64,000 nucleotides of DNA, taken from NCBI GenBank assembly GCA_030725745.1, contig JANRFH010000030.1, positions 116,326 to 180,325 of the forward strand, given 5' to 3'. The position numbers and the translations under genes were made by a program. Numbering within the stretch: position 1 is the first letter of the stretch; each line of letters starts with the position of its first letter. Source of the stretch: Akkermansiaceae bacterium (GTDB taxonomy: Bacteria > Verrucomicrobiota > Verrucomicrobiia > Verrucomicrobiales > Akkermansiaceae). Of the stretch, positions 1-8,209 are shown piece by piece. Under the pieces are notes generated by a model, which ran no database searches, had not been told where the DNA came from, and was given only the letters and a program-made list of their open reading frames with translations.

Positions 1-51
1 CATGGGAATATCTAATCTTGGAGCCGAACGGCGGTCAATGGGGAAGACGGA

Positions 52-393
52 TTAGCGGTTTGGATCGAAACGGAGGACGCGCTCGCCTTCGCGGTAATAA
101 TTTAGTCTGTCGCGCGCCTGAACTTCGAGATAGGCAGTGTCCTCTCGCAGTGCCTGGAGCTTAATTTCATTGTGTTCCTTTTCGTCAATCGTCTCCTGCT
201 CGCGCTCCTGCGTCATGCGCAGCTTCACTTGTAGCTCTTCGAGTTTCCGCTTCTGCGGAATGGCGGTCGCCGTGATGAGTAGCCCGAAGGCAACGGCCAT
301 GGACACGTAAAGGAGACGGTTCATGCCTTTGATGAAACGCGTCGCACCCTCCATGCGGGCGATTTTTTCAGCGGTGAACTTCTTCCTAGCCAT
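52..393 (-). CDS. FtsB/DivIC-like septum formation initiator
   Basis: Small bitopic membrane protein of the septum-formation initiator (FtsB/DivIC) family, which links FtsL and FtsQ in the divisome. The 113-residue sequence has a basic cytoplasmic N-terminus, one membrane segment at about residues 27-45, then a heptad-rich coiled coil at about 48-88 with many Glu, Lys and Leu. It ends with a conserved-looking RDRLNYYREGE stretch. Size and layout match the family. It is divergent from the asd gene, and the 135-bp gap probably holds both promoters. The family call rests on architecture and the C-terminal motif, so FtsL-like proteins remain possible. Confidence 0.75.
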   Translation of the reverse strand: MARKKFTAEKIARMEGATRFIKGMNRLLYVSMAVAFGLLITATAIPQKRKLEELQVKLRMTQEREQETIDEKEHNEIKLQALREDTAYLEVQARDRLNYYREGERVLRFDPNR

Positions 394-528
394 AATCTAA
401 TGGCTATTTAAGGCTATTGATTAGTAAAATGTCAAGAAATCCAAAGCAAATTGCCGGTGGCTTAAGGATTGCATGAAAGAAGGAACCGACTATTTTCCGC
501 GCCCGGCTTGTCGCCGGGTTCTCTGAAA

Positions 529-1527
529 ATGAAATCACCTCATGTAGCGATAGTCGGGGCGACGGGTGCCGTCGGCGTGGAAATGCTCCTTTGCCTGGAA
601 CAGCGGAACTTTCCCTTATCAAAGCTCACCCTGCTCGCCTCCGCACGCTCCGCCGGGAAGACTATGAAATTCCGCGGCGAGGACATCGTCGTAAAAGAGC
701 TGACCCATGATTGCTTCGAGGGCATCGACATCGCACTCTTCAGTGCAGGCGGCGGGATTTCCCTCGAATTCGCCCCTAGCGCAGCCGCCGCCGGTGCGGT
801 GGTGATCGACAACTCTTCCGCTTTCCGCATGGACGAGGGCGTGCCTCTCGTTGTCCCGGAAATCAACCCCGAAGCCGCGAAAAACCACCCGAAGGGCATC
901 ATCGCAAATCCGAATTGCACCACGATCATCTCCCTGATGGCGCTCGCGCCCCTGCATGAAAAATTTGGCCTCAAATCCGTCATCGCCTCCACTTATCAAG
1001 CGGTTTCAGGATCTGGCGCACAGGGCATCATCGAGCTCGAGGAGCAAATGCAAGCGCTCGCCAACGGCCAGCCGGTTTCGCTAAAAGTCTATCCCCGCCA
1101 GATCGCGTTCAACGTGATCCCGCAGGTCGATGCTTTCACTGACAACGGCTACACCAAGGAAGAGCTCAAGATGCTCCATGAAGGTCGGAAAATCATGAAC
1201 CTTCCCGATCTCAGGGTTTCCTGCACCTGCGTTCGCGTGCCGGTCTTCCGGTCGCATTCAGTTTCAATCACCGCGCAGTTCGAAAGACCCGTCGATGTGG
1301 AAACCGCCCGCGCCACCTACGCCTCCAAGCCCGGTGTGCAGATCGTCGATGATCCGGCGAACAAGGTCTTCCCCGTGCCTCTCGACACCACTGGGAAGGA
1401 CGACTGCCTCGTCGGACGCGTCCGCAAAAACCTCGTATTCGACAACGCCCTAGATCTCTGGGTCGTCGGCGATCAGGTGCGCAAGGGCGCCGCCCTCAAT
1501 GCGGTTCAGATTGCGGAAATCCTTTGA
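529..1527 (+). CDS. asd: Aspartate-semialdehyde dehydrogenase
   Basis: Catalyses NADPH-dependent reduction of aspartyl phosphate to aspartate semialdehyde, the branch point to lysine/diaminopimelate, threonine and methionine. The 332-aa product has the N-terminal dinucleotide loop GATGAVG (10-16), the catalytic cysteine in NPNCTT (Cys130) and the RSHS motif with the likely catalytic His243. Length is normal for the family. The ATG at 529 is chosen because it places the Rossmann strand directly at the N-terminus; the frame is open further upstream, but those 20 residues have no family counterpart. Cytoplasmic; followed closely by a HIT gene on the same strand. Confidence 0.95.
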   Translation: MKSPHVAIVGATGAVGVEMLLCLEQRNFPLSKLTLLASARSAGKTMKFRGEDIVVKELTHDCFEGIDIALFSAGGGISLEFAPSAAAAGAVVIDNSSAFRMDEGVPLVVPEINPEAAKNHPKGIIANPNCTTIISLMALAPLHEKFGLKSVIASTYQAVSGSGAQGIIELEEQMQALANGQPVSLKVYPRQIAFNVIPQVDAFTDNGYTKEELKMLHEGRKIMNLPDLRVSCTCVRVPVFRSHSVSITAQFERPVDVETARATYASKPGVQIVDDPANKVFPVPLDTTGKDDCLVGRVRKNLVFDNALDLWVVGDQVRKGAALNAVQIAEIL

Positions 1528-1935
<408 letters not shown>

Positions 1936-1972
1936 AAACTTTAAACTCTAAACTTTAAACCTCAAGGAAGAG
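1936..1972. repeat. AT-rich TTTAAA-family repeat, copy 1
   Basis: Begins directly after the HIT stop codon. It consists of alternating AAACTTTAAA/CTCTAAAC units followed by CTCAAGGAAGAG. The same order of units and the AAGGAAGAG tail recur at 7925, 12742 and, inverted, at 11575, 39514 and 62510. It pairs as an inverted repeat with 1991-2017. Confidence 0.75.
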
Positions 1973-1990
1973 GCCATTCGTAAAGTTGGA

Positions 1991-2017
1991 GTTTAAAGTT
2001 TAAAACTTAAAGTTTCC
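1991..2017. repeat. AT-rich TTTAAA-family repeat, inverted partner
   Basis: Reverse-complement-like copy of the element at 1936. It ends one base before the ATG of the next gene, so the repeat occupies the place of its ribosome binding site. The two arms could form a long, weak AU stem between the HIT and hydrolase genes. Confidence 0.7.
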
Positions 2018-2677
2018 ATGATCACCGCACGCTTTTTTCATCTCTTCACCGGCATCTTCGCGTCTGCAGTATCCTGCCACCCCCAGCCCGCGACCCCGCG
2101 CTACCAACGTGTCGTCATGGTTCACGGGATTTTCGAGGATGGAAAAGCGTTCAACTCCCTAAAGTCCCGTCTCGAAAACCACGGCATTAAGTGCTACGTC
2201 CCAAAGCTAACTCCAGCCGATGGAAGAGGAGGCCTCGACAAACTCGCCGAAAACCTCAAGCAGGACATCGATAAGGAATTCGGCGAGACAGATCACATTG
2301 CCCTCGTCGCCTTCAGCATGGGTGGCCTTGTCTCTCGCTACTATTTACAGAAACTAGGTGGAGCAGACCGCTGCGATGCATTTGTCACCATCTCCAGCCC
2401 TCACCACGGCACCAAAGTCGCCTACACTTATCCCAGCAAAGGCGCACAACAGATGCGCCCCGGCAGCCCTTTCCTCCAAGATCTTGAGGAAACGGAAGAC
2501 ACCCTCGGTGACATGCCCATCGTGTCCTACCGCACCCCCATGGATCTCATCATCCTTCCCACCAACTCTTCCGTATGGGAGCGCGCAGAAAACTACTCCT
2601 ACACCGTCGCCCTTCACCCTCTAATGCTCCATACCAGATCCGTCCTCGACGATATCGAACGGCGCTTCACGAAATGA
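2018..2677 (+). CDS. Alpha/beta-fold lipase/esterase-like hydrolase, exported
   Basis: Serine hydrolase of the triacylglycerol lipase / PGAP1-like class. A 20-residue hydrophobic leader ends at Cys20 (ASAVSC, a weak lipobox), suggesting export, perhaps as a lipoprotein. The mature part has the oxyanion HG motif at 36-37 and the nucleophile elbow A-F-S-M-G-G with Ser100. The catalytic His is probably H198 or H203 near the C-terminus. The following SRYYL and ISSPHHGT segments are typical of lipase-like members. Substrate unknown. The start codon abuts an AT-rich repeat and has no clear Shine-Dalgarno sequence. Confidence 0.8.
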   Translation: MITARFFHLFTGIFASAVSCHPQPATPRYQRVVMVHGIFEDGKAFNSLKSRLENHGIKCYVPKLTPADGRGGLDKLAENLKQDIDKEFGETDHIALVAFSMGGLVSRYYLQKLGGADRCDAFVTISSPHHGTKVAYTYPSKGAQQMRPGSPFLQDLEETEDTLGDMPIVSYRTPMDLIILPTNSSVWERAENYSYTVALHPLMLHTRSVLDDIERRFTK

Positions 2678-2725
2678 GGCTCCCGTTTCCTTGAAGTCCT
2701 TGGAGAAACGGCTAGCCTCCGGAGT

Positions 2726-3535
2726 ATGAACGTATCCCACCTGGCCCTCGGCTTCGCCGTCCTTCTCTCCGCCTGCGCACCCGGCAACCCGCCCGCAGGA
2801 AATGTCCCGGCCTCAAACCTCTCCGCATCGCAGAAAGCCACCATCGGCCGTAAGATCTGGCAAAACGAATCCGGCGGCAGCATTGATGGACTCACCGCAT
2901 GGAATGCTGGCGAAGAATTCCCCTCTCTCGGCATAGGCCACTTCATCTGGTATCCCGTCGGCTTCAACGGCCGCTTCGAGGAATCTTGGCCTTCGTTCGC
3001 GAAATTCGCGAAAAATAACGGCGCGAATCCACCCGCCATTGCCATGCAGCGCCACAGCCCGTGGAACAGCCGTGCGGAATTCCAGTCGCAGTTCAGTTCG
3101 GCTGAAATGAAATCCCTACGCACCTGGCTCGCGGCAAACGTCACAATCCAGACAGATTTCATCATCGCCCGGTCTCGCGCTGCACTGCCGAAAATGCTCG
3201 CCGCAGCCCCTGCCTCCGAGCGCGCAAAGATCCAATCGAACTACCAGAAAGTCTCCACCACCACACAGGGCACCTACGCCCTTATCGACTACGTGAATTT
3301 CAAAGGCGAAGGAACCAGCGCTTCCGAAAAATACAACGGCCAAGGCTGGGGGCTCCTCCAAGTCCTCGGCGGGATGAACAACGTCCATTCCGGCGCAGCG
3401 GCCGCCACGGAATTCGCCGCCTCCGCCAAACGCGTGCTCTCCCGCCGTATCGCAAACGCTCCCGCTGCCCGCAACGAAGGCAAATGGCTTCCCGGCTGGC
3501 ACAATCGCTGCGATACTTACGGCAGGCCAATGTAA
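2726..3535 (+). CDS. Predicted lipoprotein, lysozyme-like conserved hypothetical
   Basis: The 269-aa protein has a signal peptide with lipobox LSAC (lipidated Cys17), so it is likely anchored in a membrane facing the periplasm. The mature N-terminal part has a conserved-looking ESGG followed by SLGIGHFIWYPVG. This resembles the Glu and GxGH arrangement of some lysozyme-like proteins, but no full family match can be claimed by eye. The C-terminal half (QGWGLLQVLGGM, then a basic tail ending RRIANAP...WLPGWHNRCDTYG) is also well defined. It follows the hydrolase by 48 bases on the same strand. The function is not known; a peptidoglycan-acting enzyme is an inference only. Confidence 0.7.
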   Translation: MNVSHLALGFAVLLSACAPGNPPAGNVPASNLSASQKATIGRKIWQNESGGSIDGLTAWNAGEEFPSLGIGHFIWYPVGFNGRFEESWPSFAKFAKNNGANPPAIAMQRHSPWNSRAEFQSQFSSAEMKSLRTWLAANVTIQTDFIIARSRAALPKMLAAAPASERAKIQSNYQKVSTTTQGTYALIDYVNFKGEGTSASEKYNGQGWGLLQVLGGMNNVHSGAAAATEFAASAKRVLSRRIANAPAARNEGKWLPGWHNRCDTYGRPM

Positions 3536-3603
3536 ACGGAAAGGGCTCCCCAGGATTTGCATCCCAAGGAGCCCGACCAGACACAAGATACACGTCAGAT
3601 CAT

Positions 3604-3948
3604 TTAGCGGCCAAAGCGGAATTGCACACTCGCTCCAGAGCTACGGTGATTATCATAGCCGCGGCTCTGATAGCCACGGTTGTCATAATTACTACCGCAG
3701 CTGCTACCCCGGCTCTGATGACTCGGAGCAGACACTGTGCGGTATCCCCAACGTGGATTTCCGCAGTGGTCATAGCCGATGAAATATTTCTGAGTATAGA
3801 CCGGACGACCGTAGCGGTAGCCACTCACATAGATCGTGCTTGCGGGCTGGCTGTATCCGCGTCCGTCTCCAGGGCGGGCATCGGCGTTAACGCTAGTGCC
3901 CACGAAAGCGAAGGCGGTGATGGCAATTGCAGTGAATAGTTTTTTCAT
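3604..3948 (-). CDS. Small secreted Tyr/Arg/Gly/Ser-rich protein
   Basis: The 114-aa product has a clear Sec signal peptide (MKKLFTAIAITAFAFVG, cleavage near Ala24 in NADARP). The mature part is low in complexity, rich in Tyr, Arg, Gly and Ser, with repeated SRGYDN/NRGYQSRGY-like units and two Cys that might form a disulfide. Comparable small secreted proteins occur in Verrucomicrobia with unknown role. It is convergent with the lipoprotein gene, with only 68 bases between the stops. No enzymatic motif is visible. An open frame on the opposite strand is its shadow. Confidence 0.65.
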   Translation of the reverse strand: MKKLFTAIAITAFAFVGTSVNADARPGDGRGYSQPASTIYVSGYRYGRPVYTQKYFIGYDHCGNPRWGYRTVSAPSHQSRGSSCGSNYDNRGYQSRGYDNHRSSGASVQFRFGR

Positions 3949-4045
3949 AGTTTTGGTAATTTTTGGTTACGCAGGCTATGACCTCGCTAACTGAAAATTT
4001 ATTCACCCCTCTGCGAAAAAAATTCGAACCGCCCACTCCATGAAA

Positions 4046-4117
4046 TGCTCCCGACAGGAATCGAACCTGTATCTAAGGTTTAGGAAACCCTTGTTCTATC
4101 CGTTGAACTACGGGAGC
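4046..4117 (-). tRNA. tRNA-Arg (CCT)
   Basis: A 72-nt cloverleaf: the acceptor arms GCTCCCG / CGGGAGC pair and are followed by discriminator A; the T arm carries GGTTCGATTCC; the anticodon stem AGGGT/ACCTT closes loop TTCCTAA with anticodon CCT. CCA is not encoded. Confidence 0.93.
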
Positions 4118-4200
4118 TTCGCGGGAAGGATTTGATAGGTGCTCCTAGTATGATGTGCAAGCCATTAGCACTAACCGTAATCGGTCGATTCCCGGAAAAA

Positions 4201-5472
4201 TCATCCAAGCAGACCGACCACGAGAATTAGTTCCAGCACTGCAAGAGCTTGCTTCTCCTCTTTGCTTATCTTGGAACCAAAACCTAGGAATCCTCCCGAT
4301 GCCGATGCAATAGCCTTGCCCAGTAGCAACAAGCCCTTGGCGACCACTACAGCATCCTCCTTAGGAATTTTTCCGGATTTCAAAAGATCCGCGAGACCCA
4401 AAAGCTGATCCTGTGGAGAGCGACCATCAGCAACGATTTCCTGAATAAAGGACTCAAAGTTCTGTTGCGCGATTCCGAGGATCTTCGAGAGAATAGATGA
4501 AGGAAGCGATTCATGGTTTTCCAGAATACTGCCGAAAGCCTTGATTTCCTTGGCGTCCACTTTCCCGTCTGCAGCAGCCACAAGAATAAAGACGAGGCAG
4601 GGCGCTTTGGCCAAAGTAGCCCAATCCTCCCCGGTCAATCCCGCTTCCTCTTCCGGCATTGCTTTCAATGAATCGACGAGTTCGGTCTCCAACGAAAAGT
4701 CGATGGCCGGAACATATTTAAGCACACCGAGATCTTCCACCCTTTCGCCCAAACATGCAAAAAAGTGTGATGCAGGTATTGGCTCATCAACCACCGCACC
4801 GTTCTGCCCCTGTGTCGAAATCAATGTGGCTTGAGCAGAGATCAACGACGGAATCTGCGCGTAATTGGAAACTATGTATTCCTTCCCGTCCTTGGAAGTC
4901 ATCATCAAACTCGCAACGAAGGCATCTTCATAATTTGCCATCCTTGCCGAAAGTTTTCCCTTCAGGGCGACCGCTCCTTCCACAGCGTCTTCGGGTGTGA
5001 TCTGCAAGTGGATCATACCACCCACCGGAAGAGTGATTCCTTCATTCTTGTTCACTGAAGCGATCAAAGCGGACCATTCAAAATCCTGATGGATCTGAGT
5101 GACTTCATGGATCTGTGCGTCCGTCAGATCCAAATCCCTCTCCTCCTCGTCGGTTGCGACAGCTCCATGCGCAACACCCATCCGCATTAACTCCCAAGCA
5201 AAAGCATAATCCATATCGGAACAACCGGTAGGGAGACTCAGGCTAGTTTCTCCGCCTTCATTCCGCACGGTAATACCACGTATACCCCCTTTCGGGTGAA
5301 GCCAAAGCTCATCCTCCCTATCAAATCCCTCGTGTAGCTCAGCAAGCTGATATCCCATTCCTGAAATACGCAGGCTCCCGCCACTTTCGTTTTCCACAAA
5401 TTTCGATTCGATCTCGTCGAGCCATGCCGAACGATCAAATCCACTTCCTTTCAGATAAAGACTGTATCCCAT
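4201..5472 (-). CDS. Hypothetical protein with C-terminal TerB-like helical domain
   Basis: A 423-aa cytoplasmic protein without signal peptide. The C-terminal part (about residues 285-400) contains LVAAADGKVDAKEIKAF, the acidic metal-binding-like motif typical of TerB-type domains (helix with A-x-A-D-G-x-x-x-x-x-E). The N-terminal two thirds is mixed alpha/beta with no recognised motif. It is acidic overall and ends in a Leu/Val-rich tail. No partner tellurite genes are nearby. Transcribed away from the tRNA-Arg gene. The TerB-like assignment is by motif only; the biological role is unknown. Confidence 0.7.
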   Translation of the reverse strand: MGYSLYLKGSGFDRSAWLDEIESKFVENESGGSLRISGMGYQLAELHEGFDREDELWLHPKGGIRGITVRNEGGETSLSLPTGCSDMDYAFAWELMRMGVAHGAVATDEEERDLDLTDAQIHEVTQIHQDFEWSALIASVNKNEGITLPVGGMIHLQITPEDAVEGAVALKGKLSARMANYEDAFVASLMMTSKDGKEYIVSNYAQIPSLISAQATLISTQGQNGAVVDEPIPASHFFACLGERVEDLGVLKYVPAIDFSLETELVDSLKAMPEEEAGLTGEDWATLAKAPCLVFILVAAADGKVDAKEIKAFGSILENHESLPSSILSKILGIAQQNFESFIQEIVADGRSPQDQLLGLADLLKSGKIPKEDAVVVAKGLLLLGKAIASASGGFLGFGSKISKEEKQALAVLELILVVGLLG

Positions 5473-5541
5473 AATTTCTTTAATATCTTAGGCCGAAAAA
5501 TCATTAGAATACGCCTTCGGGTCAATACAATTGATCCATCA

Positions 5542-6507
5542 TCAGCCCAGTTGAGCGCTTCCAAGAAATTGCACTGCACGGCTTTCTGACCAATACTCCC
5601 CGCCCGCTCCGAAGCCGCAGTGGCCACCGTTCTTGGGGATTTCAAAATGGAATTTACTACTCGAACGGGCTTCTTCCTCCGGGTAGCAGTCTGCACCTAG
5701 GATGGGATCGTTTGCTGCGTTTACCAAAAGAGAAGGTATAGCGATATTCGCCAGAACACGCCTGCAACTACTGCGATTCCAGTAGTCTTCGGCATCCCGG
5801 AAGCCGTGCAGAGGGGCGGTGAACCTGCCGTCGAATCCGGCGAAGGTGCGGATCCCCTCGACTCTCCCCACATCCAGTTCTCCGGGAAAGACCCGTTCTT
5901 TTTCCACGACTTTGCGCCGCAGAGTCTTGAGGAAACGCTCCATGTAGAGGCGGTTGGCCTTTTCCTCCAAGGTGCGGGAGCAGCAGGAAAGCTCACAGGG
6001 CACGGAAAAAGCCACGGCCCGCCGGATCATTGGATCGATGTCTTTCCCCCGCTCACCGACGTATTTCAGCGTCAGATTCCCCCCGAGGCTGAAACCGATG
6101 AGATCGATGCTATTGGCAGGATGGACTTTCTGCGCGTGGCGGATCACCAGATCGAGATCTTCGGTTTTCCCGCTGTGGTAAAAGGAAGGCAGTCGGTTCA
6201 GCTCTCCGCTGCACCCCCGCATGTTCCAAGCAAGCACGTCCCAGCCGCGCTTGATAAATGCCTTTGCCATGCCCTGCACGTAGGTCGCTTGCGATGAGCC
6301 CTCGAGCCCGTGCGAAATGACCGCGAGCTTATCCGCTGAGTTTCCCGACCAATCGAGATCAAGGAAATCCCCGTCATCCAGTTCCAGCCGCTCGCGCCGT
6401 GTGGTGACCTTTTCAACCCTGCGGAAAAGCACGGGATGCACCGTCTGCCAATGACCACCGCGCAGCCAAGACGGCGGGCGGTAGGTCGATTCGGGAATCA
6501 GCGGCAT
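5542..6507 (-). CDS. YheT-family alpha/beta hydrolase
   Basis: Member of the YheT/EMB8 group of alpha/beta hydrolases (COG0429), cytoplasmic esterase-like enzymes of uncertain substrate. The N-terminus RPPSWLRGGHWQTVHP is a hallmark of the family. The catalytic triad is visible as Ser140 in GFSLGGN, Asp267 in NAANDPI and His296 in GGHCGFG, with the oxyanion loop SHGLEGSS at about 65-72. Full length (321 aa). It starts 15 bases after the ffh stop on the same strand, so it is probably cotranscribed downstream of ffh. Confidence 0.9.
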   Translation of the reverse strand: MPLIPESTYRPPSWLRGGHWQTVHPVLFRRVEKVTTRRERLELDDGDFLDLDWSGNSADKLAVISHGLEGSSQATYVQGMAKAFIKRGWDVLAWNMRGCSGELNRLPSFYHSGKTEDLDLVIRHAQKVHPANSIDLIGFSLGGNLTLKYVGERGKDIDPMIRRAVAFSVPCELSCCSRTLEEKANRLYMERFLKTLRRKVVEKERVFPGELDVGRVEGIRTFAGFDGRFTAPLHGFRDAEDYWNRSSCRRVLANIAIPSLLVNAANDPILGADCYPEEEARSSSKFHFEIPKNGGHCGFGAGGEYWSESRAVQFLGSAQLG

Positions 6508-6522
6508 CTGCGTGAGGGTGGA

Positions 6523-7920
6523 TCAGAACGGAAACTTCCCGCCTTTTCCTCCGCCGCCCATACCACCGAGGCCTTTCATCATATCACCCATGCCACCGGC
6601 TCCTCCCATGGCTTTCATCATGTTCTTCATCTTGCCGGGCGAGCGCATCATCTTGCGCATCTCGCCGAACTGCTTGATGAGCTGGTTCACCTGCATCATC
6701 GAGCTACCGGAACCCGCCGCAATGCGCTGGCGGCGCGAGGCCTTGATGATCTCCGGGCGCGAACGCTCGTAGGGGGTCATGGAAAGCACGATCGCTTCCG
6801 TGCGCTTGAGCTTACTGCTGTCGAGCGCACCTGCGGGGAGCTGTTTCTTGATCTTATTGAAGCCAGGCATCATTCCCAGTAGGCCTTCGAGCGGCCCCAG
6901 ATTTTGGATCATCTTCATCTGGTCGAGGAAGTCATTGAAATCGAATTTGCCCTCCTGCATGCGCTTCATCGAGCGCATCGCATCCTCCTCGTTCACCTTG
7001 TCCGCCACGGACTCCACCATGCCGACGATGTCACCCATCCCGAGGATGCGGTCGGCCATGCGCGATGGATGGAACTCGGTGAGCTGGTCGAGTTTTTCGC
7101 CCTCACCCGCGTATTTGATGGGCTTGCCGGTCACCTCGCGCATCGAGAGCGCAGCACCACCGCGTGCATCGCCGTCGAGTTTGGTGAGCACGATGCCAGT
7201 GATGCCGACGGCTTCGTCGAAATGCGTCGCCACGGAAACCGCCTGCTGACCCGTCGCAGCATCCGCCACGAGGAGGGTTTCCTTCGGTTTAAGAAAAGCG
7301 TTCAGCTCCTTGAGTTCCTCGATGAGTTTTTCATCGATCTCCTGACGACCCGCAGTATCGAAAATCAGAACCGTCGCGCCGATGCTTTCGCCGTGGGCGA
7401 TGGCTTCTCTTGCCACCTTGAGGAGATCCTTCTCACCTTTTTCCGGAGCGAAAACGGGTACATCCACTTGACCTGCCAGCGTCACCAACTGGTCGATGGC
7501 GGCGGGACGATAAAGATCGCATGCAACGAGCAACGGCCTACGCCCGTCTTTCTTCAGGCGGCGGGCGAGCTTCGCGGAAGTCGTTGTTTTACCGGCACCG
7601 TTCAGGCCGACCATAAGAATGCGAGCTGGAGGATTCAGATCCAGCGGGACATTTTCACCACCGAGCACACGCGTCAGCTCATCTTGGAAGAGCTTCACGA
7701 TCTGCTCACCAGGCTTGATCGACTTCAGGACATCCTCGCCCATCGAAGCCTCCTTCACGCGAGCGATCAATTCCTTCGCCACGCCGAACTCCACATCCGC
7801 CTCAAGCAAGGCGATGCGAATCTCGCGGAGCGCGTCCGTGATGTTTGTTTCGGAAATTTTGCCAACCCCCCGGATGTTCCGGAAGGTTTTGTCGAGGCTG
7901 TCGCTGAGAGCTGAAAACAT
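6523..7920 (-). CDS. ffh: Signal recognition particle GTPase Ffh
   Basis: The SRP protein that binds the signal sequence of nascent membrane proteins together with SRP RNA and docks with FtsY. Domains: N-terminal four-helix N domain (1-90), G domain with P-loop GLNGAGKTTTSAK (105-117), DTAGRQ and TKLDGDARGG motifs, then the methionine-rich M domain (about 300-430). The 465-aa chain ends in a Gly/Met-rich low-complexity tail (GGMGDMMKGLGGMGGGG). The receptor partner FtsY is encoded at the other end of this window. An AT-rich repeat lies directly upstream of the ATG. Confidence 0.98.
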   Translation of the reverse strand: MFSALSDSLDKTFRNIRGVGKISETNITDALREIRIALLEADVEFGVAKELIARVKEASMGEDVLKSIKPGEQIVKLFQDELTRVLGGENVPLDLNPPARILMVGLNGAGKTTTSAKLARRLKKDGRRPLLVACDLYRPAAIDQLVTLAGQVDVPVFAPEKGEKDLLKVAREAIAHGESIGATVLIFDTAGRQEIDEKLIEELKELNAFLKPKETLLVADAATGQQAVSVATHFDEAVGITGIVLTKLDGDARGGAALSMREVTGKPIKYAGEGEKLDQLTEFHPSRMADRILGMGDIVGMVESVADKVNEEDAMRSMKRMQEGKFDFNDFLDQMKMIQNLGPLEGLLGMMPGFNKIKKQLPAGALDSSKLKRTEAIVLSMTPYERSRPEIIKASRRQRIAAGSGSSMMQVNQLIKQFGEMRKMMRSPGKMKNMMKAMGGAGGMGDMMKGLGGMGGGGKGGKFPF

Positions 7921-7924
7921 GGGG

Positions 7925-7961
7925 AAACTCTAAATTTTAAACTATAAACTTCAAGGAAGAG
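7925..7961. repeat. AT-rich TTTAAA-family repeat, upstream of ffh
   Basis: AAACTCTAAATTTTAAAC units followed by TTCAAGGAAGAG, matching the copies at 1936 and 12742. It begins four bases upstream of the ffh start codon. Confidence 0.75.
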
Positions 7962-7968
7962 AAATTGA

Positions 7969-8138
7969 ACCGCCAAGACGCTAAGATCGCAAAGGAAGAC
8001 TGAGCTTGTGTTTCTCGCTTCGAATGAAGGCTTGGGTTAGGGATGAACGGGATTTTTTACTTTTGGGGATTTTTGATCGTCACTTTTCACTTCGCATTTT
8101 TTGTAGGATCGGCTTGGCGACCTTGGCGTCTTGGCGGT
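7969..8138. repeat. Inverted repeat pair of ACCGCCAAGACGC type
   Basis: The left arm 7969-7994 (ACCGCCAAGACGC, then TAAGATCGCAAAG) and right arm 8113-8138 are inverted copies with about 23 of 26 positions identical. They enclose 118 bases with no convincing gene. Together with the AT-rich repeat at 7925 they fill most of the 289-bp gap between ffh and the deacetylase gene. Such CCAAGACGC-type elements look like short dispersed non-coding repeats; no transposase is attached. Confidence 0.6.
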
Positions 8139-8209
8139 GAAAAAATTTTCTTACTCGCGGCCATTGGCGTTTGTATGCCCTTGGGTGCATTCGCGGTTGA
8201 ATCTTACAT

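Noticed and set aside
1..3. CAT at the very left edge could be a minus-strand ATG of a gene leaving the window
   Set aside because: Only three bases are inside the window and no ribosome binding site is visible, so nothing can be supported.
3484..3939. 151-codon plus-strand frame across the small secreted protein
   Set aside because: Opposite strand has a clear signal peptide and repeats; this frame overlaps the end of the lipoprotein gene and lacks any motif.
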